From Dendrocalamus latiflorus (Eukaryota > Streptophyta > Magnoliopsida > Poales > Poaceae): DNA of 64,000 bases. Shown here one piece after another: positions 45,827 to 57,930 of this stretch. A program made the translations under genes and the position numbers. The notes beneath the pieces are model-generated. The model made no database searches and had not been told where the DNA came from. It worked only from the letters and a program-made list of their open reading frames with translations. Every line of letters starts with the position of its first letter. Within the stretch, counting starts at the first letter, position 1. The DNA is taken from contig CM029669.1 in assembly GCA_017311315.1 (NCBI GenBank), positions 8,949,465 through 9,013,464 on the forward strand, read 5' to 3'.

Positions 45827-46134
45827 TCCTCTCCTTCTTGACAGAAAACCGTCCTCGGTTTTAACATAGGTGTAGCGTCACGTATTGCATGATCTTGATC
45901 ATAAATCTTGGTACATGATAACGAACGCAACAAACTCTCATTATGTAATATCATAAATTCTTTATCAAATAATGTAAAATCTCTTTGAAACGAGCTCACG
46001 TCATAATTTAAGTGATGCGTAGGAGCTCTTGTAATTGGAACAACAGGTATAGCAAATATGGTTGTATCCATAGGGTACATGTTCTTATCATCCTCCCCTT
46101 CTTGCAAACAAAGCCGTCCTCAGCTTTTGATAAG
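45827..46134 (-). other. D: 3' end of interior
   Basis: Contains two copies of the sequence 'gaggacgg.tt' followed by 'caagaaggggaggatgat' or 'caagaaggagaggatgat' on the minus strand (near 46090-46130 and 45827-45860), i.e. the PPT and an upstream duplicate. Remnants of a frame end here. Confidence 0.5.
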
Positions 46135-47397
46135 CTAATAATATGGTAACAAAGAAGCCAAGGTATATGCATGGTATATGTATATGTCATCCATTTTAAC
46201 AGTTCTTCGTTGTTGCACACTTAATGTTATAAAACAGCAATGATCATAAAAGTTCATTGTATTATTAACCCAAGAGTAATCATATATGTTAATGAGCAAT
46301 TCAAAATTTCTCACACAGTACTTATTGCAACTTGTTTTGCAAATGTAAGTGTAGCATTTATGCAATTCAAATCGTTGAATTTGTAAACTTGTAGTGGTGG
46401 CACATATGGGCAAAATTACAACTTTTGGAATCAAACAAAGTTCATCCATATAATCATATCTCAATCGAACAATAGCAAATTTATCTAACAAGGGTGAAGA
46501 GATTTGTATGTTCTGCCATAATTCATCATCTTTATTCAGATTGTCCATACTAGATGGTGCAAAAAGAGATGAACACATAGGCATTGGATGAGTACTAAAT
46601 TTTACTTCCCTCTCACATTGAACATGATTCAGCACACAAGAATTGTTGTCCCAAACAGCAAGTTTCAATTCATCTATGTGATCGCAAGTTATGCATATTC
46701 GATATACAAGAAATTGATTTTCCACACCATAATCTCCAATCAAATTAAACTTATATCCAGAGGTGTAGGTACTAAATAAGAATTTCGAATATGCAAGTTC
46801 AGAAACTTTCTCCAAAGCATGTGACAATTTCATAGGTAGATCTAACATGATGTAACACAATGAATTAGCAGGAGAAATTCTAGTCAAAACTTCTTTATGT
46901 GTTATTAATTCGACATGTGCAAAATTATGAGAATTTAGATCAGCACATGGTTCATTTAAGTCAACACAAGAAATATCAAAAGATTGCACTACAGCAGGTA
47001 TATACTCACAAGGTTGCTCTATGTCTTGTTGTAGCACCAAATCAGTACCGTGAGCGATGATAGCACCATGTTCTTTACCTTTTTGGCTCTCCTTAGATGA
47101 TATAAGTGCATCCATCTCCTTATCTTCATTCTCAACCAATAGGGTCAGTGATTCAATCAGCTCATGCTCCTCTTTGGCATGGTTCTCAACTACATGCAAG
47201 TTGTTAGTCACAGAAAAGGGCACAAACACAAGTTTGTTTGCATGATCATCACCATTGCCTGCAAGGTTAGCTGCGAGATCATATTCATCCTCAACATCAC
47301 TAGCACTTACATAACCACCATCTTTTGTCGCAATGTACGCCCGCTGACTTGGGCAATCTCTCATGACGTGGCCTATCCCTTTACAACGGTGGCACAC
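46135..47397 (-). pseudogene. D ORF2: zinc knuckle fused to an unrecognised ~360-residue region
   Basis: In the same frame as gag. It opens with CHRCKGIGHVMRDC, a C-X2-C-X4-H-X4-C knuckle, and the common gag tail AYIATKDGGYVSASDVEDE. From about residue 55 nothing is recognisable: no protease D(S/T)G, no YxDD, no DDE or RNase H motif. The region is about 360 codons without a stop, acidic and Cys-containing (e.g. SCVDLNEPCADLN, ICITCDHIDELKLAVWDNN). An open frame of this length in AT-rich DNA suggests past selection. A captured host sequence or an element-specific gene are both possible; I do not know the function. Confidence 0.55.
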
Positions 47398-48465
47398 AAT
47401 GCCCGTCGTACGGCCCGTGGAAGTAACCGATGAAGAGCTCTGTGCTGGTGCTTACACACTAGTAGATTTGCTCGTCTCGGGTGCACGTGATGGTGGCGGC
47501 TGTGCTGCTGAACGCGCCCTACTCACAGAGGGGGCAGCAGCTCAAAAAATAGGAGGTGGGGCTGTCTTGGCTTGCCTAGGCGTCGATCTTGATGTAGACG
47601 TACTTTTAAAGTTGCTCCTTGTCCTTTGTTGCCTACCCTGCAATTCTTTTTCTGCCAAACAAGCAAGCTGGAACAATCTATTGATATCGTTATATTCTTT
47701 GTAATCAATTATGTCCTGAATTTCACGCCTTAAGCCCCCATAAAAACGATCCATCTTATCCTCCTCATCTTCTACAACATTACAACGCAACATGCCTATT
47801 TGTAGTTCTTGATAATATTCCTCGACAGATTTATTACCTTGGTCTAAGCGCTGCAATTTCTTATGCATTTCATGTTTAAAAGCAGGAGGAACAAATCTAG
47901 CATGCATAGCTACCTTCAATTTATCCCATGTATCAGGTGCTAAACCAGAATTAACTACATGAGTCCACCAAATGATAGCACGATCTTTAAATTCACTAGT
48001 AGCTTGTCTGACTCTATGCACTTCAGGAACTAGATGGGCATTAAATTTTTGTTCAACTGTCATCTCCCAATCTAGATAAGTTTCAGCATCATAAACACCG
48101 GCAAAAAATGGTATGGTAAATTTAACTTTAGCAAATGGTTCATCCTTAGCACGAGCATTGTAGTGCTGAAAATTATTACCTCCCATACCGTGACGGTTGT
48201 GATGTAGGCGATGTCGTGGGCGTGCATCTTGGGCAGCAAATGAAGCTCTGGCGTCGCAGTTCTGTCTCTCATTATCATCTCCCTCCTCACGATCGTGGTC
48301 CGCATCGTGATCATACTCGCGTCCATTGTTTGGTGACCGATTGACCATTCTTTCAATGCGTGCAATACTCTCATTGATGGCGCGCTGCAATGTATCTGTC
48401 GTAGCTTGAAACTTCCTGTCGAAGTCCTCAATAATGGTAGTGCGTTGTTCATCCAAGAGCGTCAT
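47398..48465 (-). pseudogene. gag: gag of D
   Basis: From 48465, MTLLDEQRTTIIEDFDRKFQ, with a charged N-terminus, then the Retrotrans_gag domain: PFFAGVYDAETYLDWEM, AIIWWTHVV, WDKLKVAMHARFVPPAFKHE, KSVEEYYQEL and MDRFYGGLRREIQDII (residues ~115-270). A Ser/Arg-rich linker follows. Two in-frame stops, TGA (47542-47544) and TAA (about 47452), fall in the linker before the zinc knuckle at 47397. Otherwise the frame is continuous with ORF2. Confidence 0.75.
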
Positions 48466-49599
48466 GAGCTCTCCCTTTAAAACACACTTTTAATCATCAG
48501 ACGACTCACCTTTCATGGTTAGTAGAAAACAAAAGACAAAACAAATGTATTATCCCTATCAACTACTAGGTGGTGGAAGGTGGAATCACACATTTTCAAA
48601 CGTCTTACCACACTCTTACAAGTGTTCTTACCAATGCAGCAGGTGGTACAACCGGTGGCTGGTTCGTGATACCATGTCGAGCGTGGGTACGATTGCAAGA
48701 GGGAACCTGTTTTGATCAAGAGTAGGTGTAGCTTGGAAGGCACAATATGGTAGCAATGGAGAACAATTAGTTAATTTCAGAATTGCATATAATTGAATTA
48801 TAGTTCGTATCTAGCACTTAGCCTATGTTGCTGATCAACCAAGAATGGAACAAGGCTACAAACAAGTGTATGGCAATGTGTAGGAGTGGTAAATACAAGA
48901 TAATTCAATCCAATGCAATCTGGAATTGAAGAACACAAGGATTGACCCAAAACTGAAAACTGAAGATTTCTGTCCACTGGACAGCATGTCGGTATTTTGA
49001 CCGTAACTTTTTGTCAGATGCCTCTTTTTACTGATTCTTTTTTCCTCTATTTTTTGACGGCTTTTTCCACAGATTTTCTTTTGGGGCCAACTTCCTAAAC
49101 CCGACACAGAAATTCGCACAAAAATCACAACTGCTGACTGTTGCAGATTCAAAACAGATAATTGGGTCAAATTTCACCGCACATATCTCTTAGCTGCCTT
49201 GCTGGAATGATGTGAAATTTTACAGATAGATGGACAACACATTTCTGAATCTAATGGCGGTGGTCTCACTCAAAAATAATCTCGGAATCAAAAGTTATGA
49301 TGTTTTTGATGGCGACTGTAGAGAAAGGAAAAATCAGCCGAATTTGGAAATTAGGGTTTGGGGTGGGGAATTTTTCTTTTGTTTGGATTTTTAATGGAAC
49401 AAAGATATGACCAGCAACTAGACAATGCTAATATGAACACAAATTCAATTTAGCAAACCAAAACTAACAGATTGAAAGGCACAACGGGGTTTGGACAGCG
49501 GAAATTAACTCTTTTTGTGGGGCAATTTTTTTTCTGGACTAGGAAATAAAAACCAATCTACTAACTAGGGATACAAGAATTACCTCACGGACAACCGTT
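48466..49599 (-). other. D 5' leader
   Basis: 1.1-kb untranslated leader between PBS and gag. A second PBS-like word, ATGGTATCACGAACC, lies on the minus strand near 48666. No ORF of note. Confidence 0.6.
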
Positions 49600-49611
49600 G
49601 CTCTGATACCA
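49600..49611 (-). other. Primer binding site of D
   Basis: TGGTATCAGAGC on the minus strand, two bases after the LTR end CACATCA; fits initiator tRNA-Met. Confidence 0.85.
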
Positions 49612-49613
49612 AC

Positions 49614-50433
49614 TGATGTGACGACGGCCCGATCTTCCGAGAGGTACTGATAAGTCGATTGTGGAGATCTCGACGTTAATGATCCAAAGGCTCCGACCAA
49701 AACAGATTGAACCCCTCGCAATCACTACACCACTGCTCCGTTGGTTATCAACCGTGCCGAACACGGTTGACCTCGCCAAGAAGGCTATCTCCTGCAAGCG
49801 AATCGAGAACACAAGCAAGAGAGTTTAAGATACAATCTGAAATTACGAATAATGTTTAAGTTCACAAGTTGGGGTTCCTCAACCGAACATGCGGTGAAAC
49901 TGCTAAGCAGAATAATCTCTTAAGAAAAACCCAAGGAAAACTAAAGGGGTGCGACCTCCTTAAATAGGGGTGGGGAAGCCCCACTTATCTAATGAAAAGG
50001 GATGTGGCACTATTCATGGTTACTGTTCACACGGCCAAGGTTACTGTTTATGTAAACAGTACCGGCCCAAATAGCCCAAGTTACAAGGCCCTTGGCCCAC
50101 TTTGACTCGGACTGGAAAAGTGATGTGACTTATTTCGCAGTTTCTGATCTGCTCGAGTGGAGGTTGGAGGTGAGACTAGATCCATCTGAAAGTAGACTTC
50201 AAGAGCTTTCCAACAAGTACTCACAAGCCCCGAGAAGCCTTCTGGATCAAAAGTTATGGCCGTTTGAAGTTGACTTGTCAAGCTGAATCCGAATTGATCT
50301 GGAGGCCGAATTGGATTCCAAAACCTGTCCAACTTGAACCCTTGCTTCAATTGGTTCCAAAGTGATGTGGTGCTTTAGTTCAATCTTGATATTGGCCACT
50401 ATGGTCGTACGTGTTGGTGACGTGGTCACATCA
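49614..50433 (-). mobile_element. 5' LTR of D
   Basis: 820 bp. Carries 'actgttcacacggcc...ggttactgtttatgtaaacagtac' (about 50020-50065), a cluster of TACTGTT/AACAGTA words that can pair with each other. Confidence 0.85.
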
Positions 50434-50438
50434 GGAGC

Positions 50439-52200
50439 TCCCGCTGCTCGGCCGCGCCGGTCTTCTTCCCCTGTTTTGCTCAGCTGCGCCTTAGCCTCAA
50501 GTAATTCCTGCGTCTTCTCAAGTCAGCCCAAGCCGACGGCCCACTTGGCTGACAGAGCATACGTTAAGCATTTGCAAGACCTCGGGTTTCCTGTTCGAAC
50601 CCGGCTGGCTGCACTTTTCTCCCCACATTTTTATTCTACATTTTGTAACCCAATTTAATTCAAAAAAATTAAGAGAAAATTTGGAAATAATTTAGAGAAG
50701 CTAATAAAATTTAATTAGGGTGTAAATGAGGTTACTAGAGGTTTAAAATTTTAATTAATTACCATATAGAAATAAATAATGAGCCTTTGCTATTTTAATC
50801 TAATTGTTAAGTAAAGGCATTCATAAGAGATGGATCTAAAACTTAATAAAGATATCCACGTTAAAGTTAAGGAAATAAAGTAGAGAGGTTAATAAATGTG
50901 GTTGGGATATAAAATGAAATATATATTTAAATTAGAAAGTCATGATTTGTAAACCCCACCATTAGTATATCACCGAGAAATAAATCTCAAACGCTAGGTT
51001 TAGTTAATAATGACAGTTGGTGTTTAGATTAGCATTTTACATAAAATGACTCTAGAATATAGTGTATAAACTATTCGCACAACAAAAGCGGTATATCATT
51101 AAGTGATACACAATTAACCATCTAAAGTATGACTGCCGTTCCTATATCTTTGAGAAGTCATAAAAAAAATACTTTCACTAACAACCCTTAAATAAACTGA
51201 GGTGTTATTTAAACTATAAGTACGTGGCTTGTATAAAAGGCTGTAATAAATATAACACTCGGGAACATAATGCTGAAAAAAATTGTCAACATATCGACTA
51301 ACCATTAGCCCTGAATGCAAGTTATATTAATGACAATGTATGGAACCCTAGATCTTCGGATGGTTAAAAGTAACCTACCAAATGTAGCTATGTAAATAGT
51401 AGTCATCACTAGCGTGTCATCGATAAATAACTCTCAACCGTAGATTAATCAAATATTGATATTAAAGTATAACCTGGTATGGCATGCTCGGTCCTAGATA
51501 AACAAACTTGAATAACAATAACAATAATAATAATAATAATAACAACAACACTATAATAGTAACTAAAATGTACATAAAATATCTACGATACCTAAACCGA
51601 AGGGCATCTCTAACTAAATTCATGTTGGCGTGCTTATTAAAATCCCTAGGTCATTTGTAAATAAAATAATCTCACCACCCGGCATTATAATAAACAAGGT
51701 AATATTAGCACAACCTAAAATAATACATCTTGAATTACTAAAAATGTAAGCTATAAGATTAATACGACAAACTAGAAATCATATACAACGTGTATATAAC
51801 TCATGCCCTAACTCTGAAGAGCTAACACTAGACAAGGCAATACCCTACACCCCACTATAGTCTTACATCTACCCATAGGTCTAGCATGGCTCATGGAACT
51901 TTCTTGATAAATATAAAAATAATAAAAAAAAGTTATTAAATAAAATAGGGTAAGTCATAGTATTCAATGGCCAGCTCAACCTAGTCCTCCCCAAATCTAA
52001 AGTAAAATAATCTCATCAATATTTCTGTGTCATAAACCGTCCTTCATTGAATGTCCTTCTACCAATCATCGCTTTGTTCCAACTAGTTCGGCTCCATCAA
52101 TACTCCGCAACCAATCTACCTTACCTCAAATCACCCTCTCACTCATAATAAAACAAAATTAGGCTTATTTGGAGTTATTTGGACTTTTTGAGTTATTTGC
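50439..52200 (+). mobile_element. L3: AT-rich LTR body
   Basis: No gene. Holds the tRNA-like segment (50535-50615) and a microsatellite (aat/aac)n at 51512-51552. The stretch 50650-50760 matches the C LTR. Beyond that I see only AT-rich, non-coding sequence. Confidence 0.7.
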
Positions 52201-53958
52201 ATTTATTTGGATTCAGTCGCTTAGCGCGTAATTAGAAGTGGGAGCTCTGAAGATTCACAGGAACAAGCGAGACGAAGATCCAGACAAAGACCAGAAGCTC
52301 AAGACCAACGATGAGAATGCTTTGAGTGAGCTCAAGCCGCGGTAAACCGCGCCAGGCGAGTCAATACTTTGATCATGTTGAACCTACATTTTCTGCAAAT
52401 CTACTTTTGTTTAAATTATCAAATTGCATGCTGTTATTTCATATGCAAATATATGTTTCTTTGAAGATTCTAGTTACATACCCATTATTCGACTTGCTAG
52501 TATTATACCTCCTGGAAATATTTGAATATCTAAGCCTTGTCACCCTAGCAAAATTATAATGATAACCTTTCGAAAATAAGTCCATAATTATACGCCATGC
52601 TTAGTACTGCTTAGATAATCGGGGGCACCAGAAATGCCCCAAAGCATCACTTTGAATCGTGAGAAATTGGTTTGGGCAGTCATGGTGGAAATGACTGGTA
52701 TATTTGGTTATGGATATTTTATGCTCCCAAAAACCTCAAGTTGCTTACTTACCTAGGCGGATGGTTCAAGGGTGTGTGTGTGGTGCAGTGGAAGCACAAA
52801 GTGGAGAGTGGTAGAACCGCCCAGATAACCCTAAGGACCGAATCTTGTGATGACCTCCCAGTGTACAACAAGTACAACCACAAGCTGGCAAAGTGTAGGC
52901 AGGGCTAACTAATTTGCATCGACTTAGTAAGAGTTGCGCCGGTGTGACCACGGGCGGGTAGAGGATGGCCACATCCTCCGACGTGACGGCGCAAGAGGGG
53001 GCTTCTGAAAGGGTGGTCGTACCCCGAAGGAAGTCGAAACCTTAGCGGACGTAACTCTGCTAGGAAAAATGCATTGTAAAGGTCCTGTGATAGTCTACTC
53101 AACCGCATGGCCAAGGAATCATGTGGGGCAATGAGTGGATTTATCTCTTGTGGGTAAAGTGTGCAAACTCTACAGAGTCAAAAACTATTCGAATAGCCAT
53201 GCCCACGGTTAAGGGCGGATATGGGAACCTTACTAGATATAGTTCTATTTCAAAAACTTTGTGGGTGGAATTGGTAAAGTGGAGGGCAGAGAAAGGCCCT
53301 AATTTGTGTTGCCTGGGTGTCGCCCCAGTGATATGGTAAGCGGTTATAACGCTGAAGGATTAAGCATATGGTGCAGAAACCATGTAACGGTGGATGGAAT
53401 CTGGATCGCTATTACTACTATTGCATTCTTTCACACATTACGTTTTAGTTAAAACTGCTAGGTCTCAGGAAGTTTCTATGTATCATATTTCAAAAGCGAT
53501 TTATGGAAAATAAAATAACCCGAGCCTCTCCTTTGATAAGCCATGCATACTATTTATTTGCATTCTGTGTATTGGCTCACGGAGCACGATGGTTTGTGCT
53601 CATACTCGCTTTCACAACAAATCCAGAATCAGGAATCAGATCACTACGCTTCAGCAATACTATTTGGTCATGGTGGCAAAGAAGATGAAGATGTCGAGGG
53701 CTAGGTCGCAAACCTCCAGTTGGCTGCCTGTGGGCATGTCCTGAAGGTCTCACCTGTGTGCTTCATTTCCGCTGGTGCAGTTTGTTGATTTTGGCCTAAT
53801 CGGCCCATGGGTAAGTCTACTATTATATTTATGCTTCCGCTTGATATGTACTTTGATATTCAGAACTGTAATATGTGAACACTATCTACTGATCCAGGGA
53901 ATAGTGCGGTGGAATCACAGAGGATGCCGGATTGTAAAATCTGGGCCCCTACACCACC

Positions 53959-54195
53959 TAAGCCCAGCTGGTCTGCTAGAGAGTTGTAAGGCCTAAAGTG
54001 GGATATGTATAATGACATAAGTGCCCCGAGAGGGATACTCAAATGTAAGGGTACTGCTGTAAAAACACCCCCATGTGGGCATATATATATACACGCACAC
54101 ACACATATCATACTAGCCATGGGAAAACCCTAGGCCACTGCTCACCTAACTCTCCACTACCATACTCTCTCTCTGTTTGGTCTGTCGCCACAACA
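53959..54195 (+). mobile_element. 5' LTR of B, main part
   Basis: Together with 43445-43466 gives a 259-bp LTR. TATATATATA near 54085-54096. It ends CCACAACA. Compared with 62912-63159 it is clearly diverged (many more differences than between the LTRs of A), so B is older than A. Confidence 0.85.
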
Positions 54196-54214
54196 GCTGG
54201 CGCCGTCCATGGGG
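54196..54214 (+). other. Primer binding site of B
   Basis: GCTGGCGCCGTCCATGGGG directly after the LTR, one base different from A. Confidence 0.7.
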
Positions 54215-54249
54215 AAGAACGGAGAGCAAGCCTCAAGATCCGAAGGAGG

Positions 54250-56680
54250 ATGGCACCGAAGAAAGCTCCAGCGTCAGCGGCGAAGAAGAAGAAGGCAGGA
54301 GCGACGGAGTCTCGTGTCAACACCAGGGCTTTGGCGTCGGCAGCCGCGGGCGCAGATAGCGACGCAGGCGCGACGGCGGCGAACGCTGGCTAGCACACCA
54401 TGACGATCGACCCCGCCACCGTCACCACGACGATCGAGCCCGCCACCGTCGCCACGACGATCGACCCCGCCACCGCCGCCACGACGATCGACCCCGCCAC
54501 CGCCGCCACGACGATCGACACCGCCTCGCGTACGGTGGGAGGTCCCACTACGGGCACGGCGACAACCGTCGACAGCGCCGACCGGATGGCCGAAAGTGGC
54601 AGCGCCGGCGCCCACATCGGCGTGGCCGTCGTCCCCCCACCCGGTACGGAAGCGGCGAGCGGCCCCGGCGGCAATATGGGCCTCGTCGTTGACTCCAACG
54701 CCCACCACGCCACCGCGGCAGGTAATCCAGGAGCGCAGACTGTGATTCCCGCTGTTCCGACCATGCAGCCAAGTACATCGTGCGCTCCGGTTACGACCAC
54801 GGTGGAAAACGCCCTACTTGCGGCCCTCAGCACGTTCCAGCGGGAGTTGGCGGATCTCCGCGGGGCCGTACGGGATATGCAAGAGGCTTGGAGCCGGCAA
54901 ACTCCAATGGTCGCGCCGGAGCCTACGCTGGAGCGAGCGGACAGCCGAGACGCCCCGACATTTGATCGCGTCCCGCTGCGACGCGTCGACCCGGAATCCC
55001 CACTCTCCGCGGGCTTGTAGCAGGCGGCTTAGCCGGAGGACTTCAAGTTCCCGAGTGCCATCGAGTCGTACAAGGGTGACACGGACCCACGAGAGTTCGA
55101 GCGCGTCTATGAGACCACAAAGGCGAAGGGGCTCCCCCTCGCGTTGCAGGGGGTGCCGCTCTCTTGGTTCTTCACCATCGAACCAAATTCCATCTACGCG
55201 TGGGAGCAGATCCACGACCGGCTCTACAACAACTTCCAAGGGAACTACGTCGAGCGTGTCAACGCGGATCAGCTCTTCGCAGTCAAGCAAAAATCCTCAG
55301 AAAAACTCCGGGACTACTTCAAGCGCTTCGCGAAGGTACGCTGCCAGGTTAAAGACGTCAACGAAACGACCATCATCAATGCAGCAGTACAGGGTCTTCG
55401 CCTGGGGCCGCTAGCCGAATACAACGCGCGAAAGCCAATCAAGATGGTGGCGAAGCTCTTCGACAATATGGAGGAGTACGCCAGAGCGGAAGAGGACGCG
55501 CGGCGGCGGCAGGGTGACGACTCCGACACCACCCAGGCGGAGGACTCAGCGAAGAATGAAGGCTCGCCGAAGGAGGGATCCTCGAACGGTAAGCGCAAGC
55601 AGGAGCCGTCGAAGGACGCTTCCGGACGCAAGGATACCCAGCACAAGGAGTCATCGAGCGACAAACCCAAACGCGGTCAGCAAAAGTCTCGGAAGGCCCT
55701 ATATGTCTTTGACATCGAGGGCGGCTCTGAAGATAACACCCCCGCTGGCCGCGGCAGCAGAGGACGTCGGGGCCGAGGGCGGGGGCGCAGTCGAGGTCGT
55801 GATGACAGAGGCCGCAGGGAATACGACGATCAGCACCACGGCCAGTGGTGCGAGGTCCATGGCCATGGCAACCATGACACGCGCACCAGTACCGCTATTG
55901 CGGCACTTCGACAAAGGTCACCAGGGATAGGAACCCTGAGGTGCGTCCGCCCGTCGTAGCCCACGTCGAACAACCCTTGGAAGTCCCCATGCGGATTCAA
56001 GATCAAGGGGCGCAGCTCCAGGAGAGCCCCTGCGGATCCAGGCTCATGTACAACAACCTCGGGAGGGCCTCTTACAGCCGCAAGCCCAGGAGGGAGCCCA
56101 GCGCAGAGTCATCAATGTCATCTCCGGGGGCTCCTCACTGGAGTTTGCCTTGGCGCGGCAGCGGAAGGCCTATGCGAGGAGGCTGCACCGTGTGGCAGCA
56201 TACCCGGCGCTGGCGCCGCCAGACTAGGCGCGGCACGAGGTCACTTTCACGCCCACCGACGCCGAGGGTGTGGACATTCCACACCAAGATCCCCTGGTCG
56301 TCCAGATCATCATCGCAGGTTGCGACGTGAGGCGTGCCCTGGTCAACGGAGGAAGCTCCGCAAACATCCTATTCGCAGTGACCTTCGACCAGATGGGGAA
56401 CCCCCGAAGTCGGTTGGATCCCTCGGGGATCCCACTGCAGGGTTTCGGAGGTCAGCCCCTGCGAGCGCTGGGCCAGATATGCCTGCGGGTATCCTTTGGC
56501 CGAGGCGACAACGTGAGGAGTGAGGATGTCACCTTCGACGTCGTCGACATCTTGTACCCTTACAACGCCATATTGCGGCGACCAACCCTATACTCTTTCG
56601 GGGCAGTTCCACATCACGGCTTCTTGTGCATGAAGCTCCCCGAACCACGGGCAATCATCACCGTCCACGGCGACTAGGAC
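54250..56680 (+). pseudogene. gag: gag-protease of B, broken
   Basis: Start at 54250 (MAPKKAPASAAKKKKAG), followed by 9-residue Thr/Pro repeats (TTIDPATVA type, 27-bp units at about 54405-54520). The gag core WFFTIEPNSIYAWEQ to LRDYFKRFAKVRCQVKDV is at 55160-55360, then Lys-rich, RG-repeat (RRGRGRGRSRGRDDRGR) and CEVHGHGNHDTRT. Breaks: TAG at 54391-54393, TAG at 55018 and 55030, deletion of about nine codons near 55110, frameshift near 55910 and more before 56270. The protease motif reads ALVNGGSSANILF: the catalytic Asp of A (VDGG) is Asn. The frame ends at TAG 56675-56677, just before the DMARRIELG that ends A's. Confidence 0.8.
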
Positions 56681-56932
56681 ATGGCTCGGCGCATAGAGCT
56701 CGGCACCAGGGGTCCACACCATGAGGCCCAACCGAACACCTAGACCGGGCACGCAAGCGCGAGGATCTTTGGCGGCTTCGGGAAGCACCTCGCCAGGCTC
56801 CCGCGTGTGTCGCTGCAGTGACAGAGGCTCCAACCGCGCACAGCCTTGTCACCAGGGTAGCAACAGTCGCTGCCATTGACGCCTTCGGGCGATCAGCGGT
56901 CAGTACCCCATCTTTTGTTATTGTTCGCCCGC

Positions 56933-56965
56933 GCAAACGGAAATTCAATAAAGTTCACCGTTTGC
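56933..56965 (+). terminator. Hairpin enclosing AATAAA downstream of gag (B)
   Basis: GCAAACGG (56933-56940) and CCGTTTGC (56958-56965) with AATAAA at 56947-56952 in the loop. Stem, loop size and AATAAA are as in A although the DNA around has diverged. Confidence 0.6.
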
Positions 56966-56999
56966 AAAATTGTCTTCATTTCCTGCAAAGTCACACGTC

Positions 57000-57415
57000 C
57001 GCGCGCGCGCACTCTTTGCGAACAAAAACGCGGGTATGAGTATAAACGAAGTCACGCGTCCGCGCACGCTCTCCGCGAACAACAACTCGGGTATGAGTAT
57101 AAACGAAGTGACACGTCTGCGCGCGCATTCTCCACGAACGAAAACGCGGGCACGAGTATAAACGAAGTCACGTGTTCGCACGCGCACTCTCTACGAACAA
57201 AAACACGGGTATGAGTATAAACAAAGTCATGCGTCCGTGCGCGCACTCTCCGCGAACAAAAACACGGGCATGAGTATAAACGAAGTCACGCGTCCGCGCG
57301 CGCACTCTTTGCGAACAAAAACGCGGGCATGAGTATAAACAAAGTCACGCGTCCGCGCACGCACTCTCCGTGAACAAAAACGCGGGTATGAGTATAAACA
57401 AAGACGTCTCGGGGG
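57000..57415. repeat. B: 57-59-bp tandem repeat
   Basis: About seven units with 'gggtatgagtataaacgaagt', spaced 57-59 bp (57038, 57095, 57154 and so on). Homologous to 18541-18785 in A. Confidence 0.9.
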
Positions 57416-57930
57416 ACGCCTCCGTACACACTCTACGGAGTATAAATAATATGTAGCGCCGAGGCCCACCTCCGCACGCACTCCACGGAGTATAAACAAG
57501 ACACGAATGTTGTCCCTGCGCACTCTACTGAGTATAAACAAGACGCGGATGGCCCCGCACACGCGTAGGCGTTAACCTTACGCGTACTCTCTGGAGTATA
57601 AAAAAGATGTGGTTGATGGTCCCACGCACTCCACGGAGTATAAACAAGACGCGGACGTTGTCCCTGTGCACTCTACTGAGTATAAACAAGACGCGGGTGG
57701 CCCCACGCATGCGTAGGCATTAACCTTACGCGTACTCTCCAGAGTATAAAAAAGACGTGGTTGATGGTCCCACGCACTCTACGGAGTATAAATAAGATCT
57801 AGAGCTGAGGTTCGCCTCCGCACGTACTCTTGGGAGTATAAGAAAGACGTGGTTGGTGGTCCCATGCACTCTGCGGAGTACGAACAAGACGCAGTGTCAA
57901 TGTTTACCCCCGTGCGCTCCCTACCTAGTA
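57416..57930. repeat. B: array of ACTC-N4-GAGT/TATA units
   Basis: At least nine units of ACTC-N4-GAGTATAAA with centre tacg, cacg, tact, tctg/tctc-type and others. Spacing is irregular, with one ~120-bp block (about 57480-57600) repeated at 57610-57740. Confidence 0.85.

Larger units (their letters stand above)
44575..50433 (-). mobile_element. Element D: gypsy gag element without pol
   Basis: Minus-strand element with 819/820-bp LTRs (45008-45826, 49614-50433), which have 7-bp inverted ends TGATGTG...CACATCA. A PBS for initiator tRNA-Met (49600-49611) and a long leader are present. Coding region: gag with zinc knuckle, then an unrecognised ORF where pol should be. Beyond the left LTR a second copy of the leader and PBS (44575-45007) is attached. 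The whole is flanked by CGAGC/GGAGC, and the L3 text is continuous across these (compared with C at 31400-31420). Confidence 0.75.
43467..53953 (+). mobile_element. Tekay-like solo LTR L3, split by D
   Basis: Starts TGTAACATCCTG and ends GGGCCCCTACA, with perfect TSD CCACC (43462-43466, 53954-53958). It is inserted 22 bases into the 5' LTR of B. Without D (44575-50433) it is about 4.6 kb. It has a GC-rich block (43880-44560), a TATA-like TATAAGG (44267-44273), a tRNA-like segment (50535-50615), then AT-rich sequence. No interior or second LTR, so it is a solo LTR. Confidence 0.85.
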
